Shown piece by piece: positions 1-5,041 of a stretch of DNA of 5,041 nucleotides. Source of the stretch: Firmicutes bacterium UBA4975 (GTDB taxonomy: Bacteria > Bacillota > Proteinivoracia > UBA4975); the NCBI GenBank assembly GCA_002397155.1, contig DGZR01000067.1:51097-56137 (forward strand), written 5' to 3'. Numbering within the stretch: position 1 is the first letter of the stretch; every line of letters begins with the position of its first letter. A model generated the notes under the pieces. It was not told where the DNA came from and searched no databases. It was given only the letters and a program-made list of their open reading frames with translations. Made by a program: the position numbers and the translations under genes.

Positions 1-644
1 GCGCCACCGACCGCTACATCCTCTCGGCGGCGCCCCAAAGATTGGGCCAAGAAGAGGAAGGACAGGAACGGCTAAATACTGTGGTGTACAGCATCTGCGA
101 AGCCCTGCGCTTTATTGCCGTTTCCCTGAAATCAATTATACCGGATACTGCAGAAACAATCCTCAGTCAGCTGGGCCTGGAAAACGCGCCCTCCCTTGGC
201 GCCTGGAGCTCCTTGGCCCAATGGGGGCTGCTGCCGGAAAACACCAAGGTCAATCCCGGGGCCCTTCTCTTTCCCCGCATCTATTCGGGCTACGGGGGGG
301 TGGGCAAGGACCTGCTTCCCCGAGAAGAGCTGTCCCGCTTTAATATGGTCGTCGCCCGGGTTTTGTCCGCCGAGGCGGTCAAGGAGTATGAAGGCCTTTT
401 ACACCTAATCCTTTACGACGGTCGCCAGCGCTATTCGGTCCTGGCCCCCGTCGGCCGTTCCGGCCCCGCCGACGCTCTCGAGGGAAAAAAGGTCGTGCTT
501 TTTTCCAATTTGCGGCCCAGGCACATAGAAGGGTTGCTCAGCGAAGGCGAAGTCCTGGTGCTAGAGACCGAGACGGGCAGTCCCCGGGTCGTCCTCGTCG
601 ACAGCGATATCCCTGAAGGGAGCAAGGTCCTGTGCCTGAGTTAG
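1..644 (+). CDS. metG: Methionyl-tRNA synthetase, C-terminal part (5' truncated by window edge)
   Basis: This is the 3' end of the gene for the cytoplasmic enzyme that charges tRNA-Met with methionine. The frame is open from base 3 to the TAG at 642-644, and the catalytic half lies upstream of the window. The first visible residues (ATDRYILSAAPQRL) match the start of the anticodon-binding helical domain, which is usually of the form N-R-Y-I-x-x-x-A-P-W. The following stretch, EALRFIAVSLKSIIPDTAE and then a GLLPENTKVNPGALLFPRI-like segment, is typical of the end of that domain. The last ~105 residues correspond to the C-terminal tRNA-binding OB-fold, recognised mainly by LEGKKVVLFSNLRPRHIEG and PEGSK near the end. 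That domain is unusually divergent here. The final codons overlap the tatD start by 13 bases, which suggests translational coupling. Identification is firm from these motifs and from the neighbours. Confidence 0.9.
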   Translation, partial: ATDRYILSAAPQRLGQEEEGQERLNTVVYSICEALRFIAVSLKSIIPDTAETILSQLGLENAPSLGAWSSLAQWGLLPENTKVNPGALLFPRIYSGYGGVGKDLLPREELSRFNMVVARVLSAEAVKEYEGLLHLILYDGRQRYSVLAPVGRSGPADALEGKKVVLFSNLRPRHIEGLLSEGEVLVLETETGSPRVVLVDSDIPEGSKVLCLS

Positions 645-1423
645 TCGATACCCATGTCCACCTGGACCACCCCCGTCTTCGGCCAAGTCTAGCCGAGGTT
701 TTATCCTTGGCCCGGCAGATGGGGGTGGGTAAAATGATAAACGTCGGCCATGATCTAGAGTCCAGCCTGGCCGGGATTGACTTGGCCGACGAAAACGACT
801 GCATTTGGGCGGCGATAGGCGTTCATCCCCACTCTGCCGCCACCCTGGACCAAGCTGCCCTGGACCAGTTAGCCGCCCTAGCCCCACGGTCAAAAGTGGT
901 GGCGATTGGCGAGATCGGCCTGGACTACCATTACGATTACTCACCCCGGTCCCAGCAAAAAGAGGCCTTTAGGACCCAGTTGCGACTGGCCGCCGACTTG
1001 GGCCTGCCGGTAATAATTCACCAGCGGGAAGCGGAGGAAGATGTCCTAGAAATATTAGACAGGGCCGGTCCCCTCCGCTACGGCGGCGTACTGCACTGCT
1101 TTTCCGGTTCCTTGGCAACCCTCGATTCCTGCCTGGCTTTAAATCTCTCAATCGGCTTGGGGGGCATGGTGACCTTTGCCAAGGCCGAGGCTGTCAGGGC
1201 CGCCGCTCGGGCCGTGCCTCTGGAACGGCTGGTTTTGGAGACCGATTGCCCCTACCTGGCCCCCCATCCCCATCGGGGCAAAACCAACCAACCGGCATAC
1301 CTGCCCTTAGTGGCCGCCCAGATCTCCCGTCTTCGGGGCATAGAAGAAGGTGAACTCATCGAGGCCTGCAAGGAAAACGCCCAGGCTCTGTTTGGACTTG
1401 CTAAGAGAATAAAAGGCCGGTAG
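632..1423 (+). CDS. tatD: TatD-family metal-dependent deoxyribonuclease
   Basis: The product has 263 residues, the normal length for TatD/YabD hydrolases: TIM-barrel, divalent-metal enzymes with 3'-5' DNase activity in the family. The expected ligand motifs are all visible: DTHVHLD near the N-terminus (H8, H10), GEIGLDYH (E94, D98), PVIIHQRE (H130), VLHCFSG (H155) and LETDCPYLAP (D205), followed by the usual HRGKTNQP loop (the family normally has RGKRNEP). The start is GTG at 632, with a GGAG at 619-622 nine bases upstream; any later start would lose the metal-binding HxH. It overlaps the metG stop region, so it is probably co-transcribed and coupled with metG. The exact cellular role of TatD proteins in Firmicutes is not settled; DNA degradation or repair is likely. 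Nothing in the active site looks broken. Confidence 0.93.
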   Translation: MPELVDTHVHLDHPRLRPSLAEVLSLARQMGVGKMINVGHDLESSLAGIDLADENDCIWAAIGVHPHSAATLDQAALDQLAALAPRSKVVAIGEIGLDYHYDYSPRSQQKEAFRTQLRLAADLGLPVIIHQREAEEDVLEILDRAGPLRYGGVLHCFSGSLATLDSCLALNLSIGLGGMVTFAKAEAVRAAARAVPLERLVLETDCPYLAPHPHRGKTNQPAYLPLVAAQISRLRGIEEGELIEACKENAQALFGLAKRIKGR

Positions 1424-1442
1424 GGGGTCAATACTACCGGTC
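1415..1442 (+). repeat. Inverted repeat over the tatD stop codon
   Basis: CCGGTAG at 1417-1423 pairs perfectly with CTACCGG at 1434-1440 across a 10-base loop. The stem can be lengthened by a G-U and a G-C pair (1415-1416 with 1441-1442). The left arm contains the tatD TAG stop. No run of T follows, so it is not a standard intrinsic terminator. It may protect the 3' end of the metG-tatD message or slow polymerase, or be chance. Confidence 0.4.
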
Positions 1443-1456
1443 AGGACAGGCCTAGT

Positions 1457-1484
1457 TTGACAAAATGTGCTAAAATGCTAGAAT
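1457..1484 (+). promoter_or_regulatory. SigA-type promoter for the G5/3D-domain gene
   Basis: TTGACA (1457-1462), a 16-base spacer and TAGAAT (1479-1484). The -10 is preceded by TGC (1476-1478), an extended -10 of the TGn type. Transcription would begin near 1491, giving a leader of about 30 bases that contains the ribosome-binding site AGGAGGG at 1508-1514, six bases before the ATG. The gene therefore does not depend on readthrough from tatD. Confidence 0.75.
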
Positions 1485-1520
1485 GTAACAAATGCAGAAA
1501 AGAGCACAGGAGGGAAAAAC

Positions 1521-2639
1521 ATGCAAAAGGTTTTCACCTCCAGGCCGAAATATTTCCAGCGAGTCACTTATTCCATTTTAAGCCTTCTCCTATTGGGAAC
1601 AACGATTCTCTATCTTAGCAGTTATAAATGGATCACCGTCTTCGCCGACGGCAAAACCCTTTCCCGCGTCACCATGGCCAAGGGTGTCGGTGAAGTCCTG
1701 GAAGAAATCGGTTTGGAACTCAGGGCCGAAGACTACGTCTTTCCGTCCCGGGAGGCAAAACTGCAGCGGCTAACATCCATCGCCGTGGTCAAAGCCAAGC
1801 CCTATAGCATTGTCCATGACGGAGCGCGCACCGAAATCTGGTCCACCGGGGAAAAAGTGGCGGATGTTTTGCTGGCCGCCGGCATCCCCTGGCAGGAGCA
1901 AGATCTCATCGACCCAGCCCCGGAAAGAGCGGCGGGCCAGGTTGAAGTTATCACCCTCATCCGAGTCAGTTCGGCTTTCTCTTATGAAATGGTCACCCTG
2001 CCCTATGCGGTAACCAGGGTGGCAAACGACTCACTGTACCGGGGCCAAGAGCGCCTGGTTCAGGCAGGCCGGGATGGCAAAAAAATTGAAGTAACCCAGA
2101 TTGTCTATCACGACCAGCGGGCAGTGGGCGAAAATATCGTGAGCAGCCGACTCTTACTCGCTCCCCAGGATGAAATTCGAGAAGGCGGCACCATAACCTC
2201 GATCAATCGGGGCGGCCTAAAGATCAGCATCAGCCGTGCCCTGGAGGTCCAGAGCACAGCTTATTGTTCCGGGGTAAAGGGCAGTGGCTGCCCGGTGGAT
2301 GAGCGGGGTTACTCCCAGTGTACCGGCAAGGCCACCGGGTTTACCTCAACCGGCCGCCAGGCCAAGCAGGGGGCGGGAACTCGGACAAATCCATACCTCA
2401 TTGCCGTCGATCCAAGGGTAATCCCCCTGGGCACCCTCTGTTACCTTAGCTTTCAGGGGGGAGTGGTGGTCACCCGCCACGGCCGGATCATAAAGGACGG
2501 CTTTGCCCTCGCCGCCGATACCGGTGGCGCGATAAAGGGCGAGCGCATTGACATCTTGTTTGACAACCATTGGGTAGCTTGGTACTATGGTCGAAGGACG
2601 GTAAAGGTGTTCATTGTAGAAAGCATCATTGCCGAATGA
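1521..2639 (+). CDS. yabE: Membrane-anchored cell-wall protein with DUF348, G5 and 3D domains (YabE-like)
   Basis: The product has 372 residues and is probably an exported, membrane-tethered peptidoglycan-remodelling protein. A basic N-terminus (K3, R8, K10, R14) precedes a hydrophobic segment at about residues 18-34 with no clear cleavage site, so it is likely an uncleaved anchor. Two DUF348-like repeats follow: about 38-77, beginning ITVFADGK, and about 94-134, with STGEKVADVLLAAGI. A G5 domain spans about 147-227 (YRGQERLVQAGRDGKK, then a Y-H-D strand and a terminal GGT). The C-terminal 3D domain spans about 243-367 and carries the three aspartates that name it: D297 in AVDPRVIPLG, D333 in AADTGGAIKG and D344 in ERIDIL. 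3D domains belong to the double-psi barrel group of lytic-transglycosylase-like folds, as in YabE, YocH and Rpf-like proteins. This copy has insertions and four cysteines (249, 257, 267, 307) that the family lacks as I know it. ATG follows a strong SD and the gene has its own promoter. Direct enzymatic activity is inferred from family membership. Confidence 0.88.
   Translation: MQKVFTSRPKYFQRVTYSILSLLLLGTTILYLSSYKWITVFADGKTLSRVTMAKGVGEVLEEIGLELRAEDYVFPSREAKLQRLTSIAVVKAKPYSIVHDGARTEIWSTGEKVADVLLAAGIPWQEQDLIDPAPERAAGQVEVITLIRVSSAFSYEMVTLPYAVTRVANDSLYRGQERLVQAGRDGKKIEVTQIVYHDQRAVGENIVSSRLLLAPQDEIREGGTITSINRGGLKISISRALEVQSTAYCSGVKGSGCPVDERGYSQCTGKATGFTSTGRQAKQGAGTRTNPYLIAVDPRVIPLGTLCYLSFQGGVVVTRHGRIIKDGFALAADTGGAIKGERIDILFDNHWVAWYYGRRTVKVFIVESIIAE
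2560..2588 (+). promoter_or_regulatory. Candidate SigA promoter inside the 3' end of the G5/3D gene
   Basis: TTGACA (2560-2565), exactly 17 bases, then TACTAT (2583-2588), with TGG just before the -10 (2580-2582), an extended TGn element. Transcription would start near 2595 and lead into rnmV-rsmA after crossing the terminator hairpin at 2647-2669. The hexamers encode residues F-D-N and Y-Y of the 3D protein, so coding constraint could explain part of the match. Another TTGACA at 2548-2553 has no matching -10. Confidence 0.45.
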
Positions 2640-2646
2640 ATTCTTG

Positions 2647-2669
2647 GGACAGGGAAACCTGTCCTTTTT
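2647..2669 (+). terminator. Intrinsic terminator between the G5/3D gene and rnmV
   Basis: GGACAGG (2647-2653) and CCTGTCC (2658-2664) form a perfect 7-bp stem closed by a GAAA tetraloop, followed at once by TTTTT (2665-2669). It starts eight bases after the TGA of the upstream gene. Only 12 bases separate it from the rnmV ATG, and they carry a weak GAGG at 2670-2673. There is no room for a promoter between terminator and rnmV, so rnmV expression needs readthrough of this hairpin. Confidence 0.8.
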
Positions 2670-2681
2670 GAGGCGGATAAG

Positions 2682-3224
2682 ATGATCAAGGAACTGATTG
2701 TGGTAGAAGGAAAAAATGACGCCGAGGCGGTGCGCCGGGTTTTCCCCGGGGCCGATGTGATGATCACCCAGGGCTGGGGGCTTACGAATGCTCAATTGGC
2801 AGCCCTGGCAGTCGCCAACCGGCGGCGAGGGGTGATCATCTTTACCGATCCCGACCCGGCAGGAGAGAGAATCCGGCGGCGCTTGGCCCACTTGCTTCCC
2901 GGTAGCCGCCATGCTTTTTTGCCCCGGGAAAAAGCCAGCGCCAAGGGCAAGGTGGGGGTTGAGGCCGCCCTCCCCTCCGATATCCAAGCCGCTTTGCAGG
3001 CGGTTCGCACCCAGGGGCAGAGCAGCGATACTTTTGCCCTGGAAGACCTCCTGCAAGGAGGCCTTTGCGGTGTGCCCATGGCCGCTCTCCGGCGCAAAAG
3101 GTTGGCGGCCCTGCTCTCAATCGGCTATGCCAACAGCAAGAACTTTTTATGGCGGTTAAACGCCCTGGGCATAACCCGGGCGGAATTCGCCAAAGCCCTG
3201 GCCCAACTGGAGGAGGAAAAGTGA
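2682..3224 (+). CDS. rnmV: Ribonuclease M5 (5S rRNA maturation)
   Basis: The product is a 180-residue TOPRIM nuclease, the usual RNase M5 length. In Firmicutes this enzyme cuts the double-stranded stem of precursor 5S rRNA to give mature 5S, with ribosomal protein L18 as helper. The N-terminal TOPRIM domain shows VVEGKND (catalytic-type E9) and the acidic TDPDPAGERIR motif (D56, D58). HAFLPREKA followed by GKVGVEAA is a family-specific segment. The C-terminal domain carries the conserved IGYANSKNFLWRLNALGITRxEF signature (about residues 147-170). The start is ATG 2682, just after the terminator hairpin. The stop TGA overlaps the rsmA GTG start by four bases, so rRNA-maturation genes rnmV and rsmA are translationally coupled. 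No key residue appears to be missing. Confidence 0.94.
   Translation: MIKELIVVEGKNDAEAVRRVFPGADVMITQGWGLTNAQLAALAVANRRRGVIIFTDPDPAGERIRRRLAHLLPGSRHAFLPREKASAKGKVGVEAALPSDIQAALQAVRTQGQSSDTFALEDLLQGGLCGVPMAALRRKRLAALLSIGYANSKNFLWRLNALGITRAEFAKALAQLEEEK
3209..3216 (+). promoter_or_regulatory. Ribosome-binding site that fixes the rsmA start
   Basis: GGAGGAGG inside the last codons of rnmV lies four bases (from its 3' end) before GTG 3221. A second in-frame GTG at 3227 is ten bases away and is a less likely alternative. The site supports a 277-residue RsmA rather than a longer form. Confidence 0.75.
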
Positions 3225-4054
3225 GGGTGATCGGCCCGGGGCGGGCGGTTGAACTGCTGCGTCGTCACGGCCTAAAGCCCAGGAAAAGCTGGGGACAAAA
3301 CTTTCTTACCAATGGGGACATAGCGAAAAGACTCATTCAGGCCCTTGAGCTGACGGGAGAGGAGCCGGTTCTCGAAGTGGGTCCGGGCTTGGGCATGATG
3401 ACCGAGCTTCTTTTGGAACTCTCGCCCCAGGTGAGCGCAATTGAAATCGACCCCCTCCTCTGCGAATTTTTAGCCGACCGGTTCGGCCAAAGGGCAAACT
3501 TCACCTTGATTTCGGGGGATGCCCTGACCCAGGACTTTGCCCGCCTCATGTCCGGCGGTTACTGTTTTATGGCTAATCTGCCTTACTACATCACCAGTCC
3601 CCTGCTGGTAAAACTCCTGGAACAGCCCGGTCCCCCTGCCCGGGCGGTGCTGGTCCTGCAACTGGAGGTGGCCCGCCGTCTAGTCGCCGAGCCCGGGACC
3701 AAGGAGTATGGAGCCCTCTCTCTTTTGATCCAGTACCATTGCCAAGCGGAAATGCTGTTCAAGATCGGTCCCGGTAATTTTCATCCCCAGCCCCAGGTTG
3801 ATTCCGGGGCGGTGCGGCTGCTATGGCGGCCTCCCCTTTACCGGCCTCGGGATGAAAAGTTCATGTTTAGCTTGGTAAAACTGGCTTTTGGCCAGCGCCG
3901 CAAAATGCTCAAGGGACTCCTAGCCAAAGCCTTGGCAATACCCACTGAAGAAGTAACTGACGCCCTGACGGCTCTGGGTCACGGCGAAAACATCCGGGGC
4001 GAAGAACTGTCCGTTCGGGATTTTGCCCTCCTGGCCGATTCCCTGAAGAGATAG
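3221..4054 (+). CDS. rsmA: 16S rRNA (adenine1518-N6/adenine1519-N6)-dimethyltransferase RsmA/KsgA
   Basis: The 277-residue methyltransferase transfers four methyl groups from S-adenosylmethionine to two adjacent adenines in the 3' terminal hairpin of 16S rRNA, a late checkpoint in 30S subunit assembly; loss normally gives kasugamycin resistance. Motifs seen in order: KSWGQNFL (residues 22-29), the SAM-binding EVGPGLG (52-58), acidic E75/D77 in IEID, GDAL (D100), the catalytic NLPYY (119-123), KEYGALSLLIQY, FHPQPQVDS (187-195), FGQRRKML (223-230) and ENIRGEELS near the C-terminus. A frequently seen QKEVA segment reads QLEVA here, a small oddity away from the active site. GTG 3221 is chosen because of the GGAGGAGG before it and the fit to family length. 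The GTGA overlap with the rnmV stop shows a two-gene coupled unit. Confidence 0.95.
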   Translation: MRVIGPGRAVELLRRHGLKPRKSWGQNFLTNGDIAKRLIQALELTGEEPVLEVGPGLGMMTELLLELSPQVSAIEIDPLLCEFLADRFGQRANFTLISGDALTQDFARLMSGGYCFMANLPYYITSPLLVKLLEQPGPPARAVLVLQLEVARRLVAEPGTKEYGALSLLIQYHCQAEMLFKIGPGNFHPQPQVDSGAVRLLWRPPLYRPRDEKFMFSLVKLAFGQRRKMLKGLLAKALAIPTEEVTDALTALGHGENIRGEELSVRDFALLADSLKR

Positions 4055-4068
4055 GTTTTGCCTAGTTA

Positions 4069-4103
4069 CTCCTGGACGGCAGCTTCATATACTGCCCCAG
4101 GAG
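4069..4103 (+). promoter_or_regulatory. Hairpin that buries the yabG ribosome-binding site
   Basis: CTCCTGG (4069-4075) pairs with CCAGGAG (4097-4103), and GGCAG (4078-4082) pairs with CTGCC (4092-4096). This gives 12 base pairs with a two-base bulge (AC, 4076-4077) and a nine-base loop. The 3' arm contains AGGAG of the yabG Shine-Dalgarno sequence (AGGAGG, 4099-4104). No T-run follows, so it is not a normal terminator. In a message reading through from rsmA it should lower yabG translation. Alternatively it is a palindromic DNA site. Confidence 0.6.
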
Positions 4104-4112
4104 GAATGATCT

Positions 4113-4946
4113 TTGGAGATAGCTATAGGTGATATCGTCCTGCGCATATCCCACGGCCAGGATATTTACTTTAAGGTTGAATCGATTGACTCGCGTACTC
4201 TTTCCGCCCGCCTCCGGGGAATAGACATTCGCCTCTGTGCCGACGCTCCCCTAGCCGACTTAGTAAAGCCCGGGATCAGCGAAGTGGCAAATTTCCGGGC
4301 TAAATCCCTGCGGCTGAGGGCGGAAATTGTCTCTCGGGCCAGCTCCCAAGCCCGCTTGGTCGGCCGGGATAAAAAAACTTCTTTTGCGGAAATTCCAGGC
4401 GTCGTCCTCCATCTCGACGGCGATGCCGAGTACATGGAAACCTGCCGCAGAGCATACGGCGAACTGGGCCTTGTCAACCACAGCTTTTACGTGCCCGAGG
4501 AGCGACAGGGGGCGGAAGTGGAGGAATATCTTAAGGCCCATAATCCGGACACCTTGGTCTTGACCGGTCACGACGGCATGATCAAAGGATACTTTGCCGC
4601 AGATGGGCCGGATAGGTACCACAATTCCCGCCACTTTATCGAGGCGGTGAAAGTTGCCCGCCGTTACCGGCCCAGCAAGGACTCCTTGGTGATTTTCGCC
4701 GGCGCTTGCCAGTCCTGGTACCAAGGGCTGATGGCCGCCGGGGCAAATTACGCCAGTTCCCCCCAGCGGGTTTTGATCCACAGCCTGGATCCGGTGATGG
4801 TCGTGCAAAAAGTTGCCTATACCCCGGTGACGAGAACCGCCAACATTCAGGAAATAATTGAAGGAAGTGTGACCGGTCCCACCGGAATCGGCGGCATTGA
4901 AACCCGAGGCCAATTTCGCCTGGGCCTGCCCAAAATAAAAAAATAG
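4113..4946 (+). CDS. yabG: Sporulation-specific protease YabG
   Basis: The 277-residue product belongs to peptidase family U57 (YabG), made in the mother cell late in sporulation. In Bacillus it trims coat proteins such as SafA and SpoIVA; in Clostridioides it processes germination proteins. Recognisable parts: an N-terminal GDIVLRIS segment with LRGIDIRLCADAPLADL (about 6-50), then VVLHLDGDAEYMETC (97-111), NPDTLVLTGHDG (144-155, H153), YHNSRHFIEAVKVAR (169-183), LVIFAGACQSWYQGL (192-206, C199), AGANYASSPQRVLIHSLDPV (209-228) and the C-terminal GGIETRGQFRLGLPK. H153 and C199 are the best candidates for the catalytic pair, since the family behaves as a cysteine-type protease. The start is TTG 4113, eight bases after AGGAGG. 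It sits after rsmA but with a 58-base gap holding a large hairpin, so it is probably controlled separately. Confidence 0.93.
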   Translation: MEIAIGDIVLRISHGQDIYFKVESIDSRTLSARLRGIDIRLCADAPLADLVKPGISEVANFRAKSLRLRAEIVSRASSQARLVGRDKKTSFAEIPGVVLHLDGDAEYMETCRRAYGELGLVNHSFYVPEERQGAEVEEYLKAHNPDTLVLTGHDGMIKGYFAADGPDRYHNSRHFIEAVKVARRYRPSKDSLVIFAGACQSWYQGLMAAGANYASSPQRVLIHSLDPVMVVQKVAYTPVTRTANIQEIIEGSVTGPTGIGGIETRGQFRLGLPKIKK

Positions 4947-4952
4947 TTTAGC

Positions 4953-4985
4953 TTCTTCCCTGCTTTTTTCCGCTGAAGAATTTTT
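4953..4985 (+). terminator. Possible weak terminator after yabG
   Basis: TTCTTC (4953-4958) can pair with GAAGAA (4975-4980), followed directly by TTTTT (4981-4985). The stem is short and AT-rich, and the loop is 16 bases, so it would be weak. A competing fold uses CCGCT (4970-4974) with AGCGG (4997-5001) and GAAG (4975-4978) with CTTC (4987-4990). One of these probably ends or attenuates the yabG message, but neither is convincing alone. Confidence 0.3.
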
Positions 4986-5010
4986 ACTTCAATAAGAGCG
5001 GGGATTTCTC

Positions 5011-5039
5011 TTGACAGCGGTTAATGGCATTGTTATAAT
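5011..5039 (+). promoter_or_regulatory. Perfect-consensus SigA promoter, probably of veg
   Basis: TTGACA (5011-5016), a 17-base spacer and TATAAT (5034-5039), with TGT before the -10 (extended -10). The AT-rich stretch at 4979-4996 could act as an UP element. The start site would fall just past the window end. In Bacillus the gene after yabG is veg, whose promoter is known as one of the strongest vegetative SigA promoters, so the position fits. The gene itself is not visible here. Confidence 0.85.
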
Positions 5040-5041
5040 CA

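Noticed and set aside
2548..2576. First of two TTGACA copies (2548-2553) as a promoter
   Set aside because: The base run 17 positions downstream is TGGGTA, not a -10; the copy at 2560 has a much better partner.
2590..2681. Antisense promoter of extracytoplasmic-sigma type opposing the G5/3D gene, as reported for B. subtilis yabE
   Set aside because: I looked on the minus strand for a TGAAAC-like -35 and CGTC-like -10 at about 16-base spacing and found none.
2346..3056. Long open frames on the minus strand (for example 2346-3056, 4260-4913 and 561-944)
   Set aside because: They run antisense to genes with clear family motifs, have no ribosome-binding support that I see and encode low-complexity G/R/P-rich peptides typical of shadows in GC-rich coding DNA.
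3065..3220. In-frame upstream extension of rsmA starting at TTG 3065, preceded by AAGGAGG at 3055-3061
   Set aside because: It would lie wholly inside rnmV and add 52 residues with no resemblance to RsmA N-termini; the SD is only three bases from the TTG, while GTG 3221 has a better placed GGAGGAGG and gives the usual protein length.
4106..4132. Tiny ATG reading frame of 8 codons overlapping the yabG start in another frame
   Set aside because: The ATG is one base after the AGGAGG, too close for initiation, so a leader peptide is unlikely.
1..5041. CRISPR arrays, tRNA/rRNA genes, insertion sequences, phage or defence genes
   Set aside because: No direct-repeat arrays, terminal inverted repeats, transposase motifs or RNA gene features were seen; the window is almost fully covered by conserved housekeeping and sporulation genes.

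Overview
The window looks like a chromosomal housekeeping segment of a spore-forming Firmicute. It is rather GC-rich, has strong AGGAGG ribosome-binding sites, uses GTG and TTG as well as ATG starts, and carries TTGACA/TATAAT-type promoters. All genes lie on the + strand in the order metG (3' end) - tatD - yabE-like G5/3D protein - rnmV - rsmA - yabG - strong promoter. From memory this is the conserved Bacillus/Clostridia order metS-yabD-yabE-rnmV-ksgA-yabG-veg. The GC-rich codon use and the divergent proteins suggest a Clostridia lineage of the Peptococcaceae/Moorella type rather than Bacillus; that placement is an inference. The sporulation protease gene yabG implies an endospore former.

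Layout. Positions 1-644 are the C-terminal end of methionyl-tRNA synthetase. It overlaps by 13 bases the start of a TatD-family metal-dependent DNase (632-1423). A 97-base gap holds a hairpin without a U-tract and a good SigA-type promoter for a membrane-anchored cell-wall protein with DUF348, G5 and 3D domains (1521-2639). A perfect 7-bp GAAA-loop terminator fills most of the next gap. It lies directly before rnmV (2682-3224), the RNase M5 that matures 5S rRNA. rnmV overlaps by 4 bases rsmA/ksgA (3221-4054), the 16S rRNA dimethyladenosine methyltransferase. A 58-base gap with a large hairpin covering the ribosome-binding site leads to yabG (4113-4946), the spore-coat processing protease. The last 95 bases hold a possible weak terminator and a perfect-consensus promoter (TTGACA-N17-TATAAT) at the place where veg normally starts; the gene itself lies outside the window.

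How the genes fit together. metG, rnmV and rsmA serve translation and rRNA maturation, tatD nucleic-acid turnover, the G5/3D protein peptidoglycan remodelling, and yabG spore coat assembly. The protein content is ordinary and I see no new multi-gene system. The points worth a second look are in the gaps and in protein divergence: an SD-sequestering hairpin before yabG, an internal promoter plus terminator arrangement before rnmV, cysteine-bearing insertions in the 3D domain, and a strongly diverged tRNA-binding domain at the MetG C-terminus.
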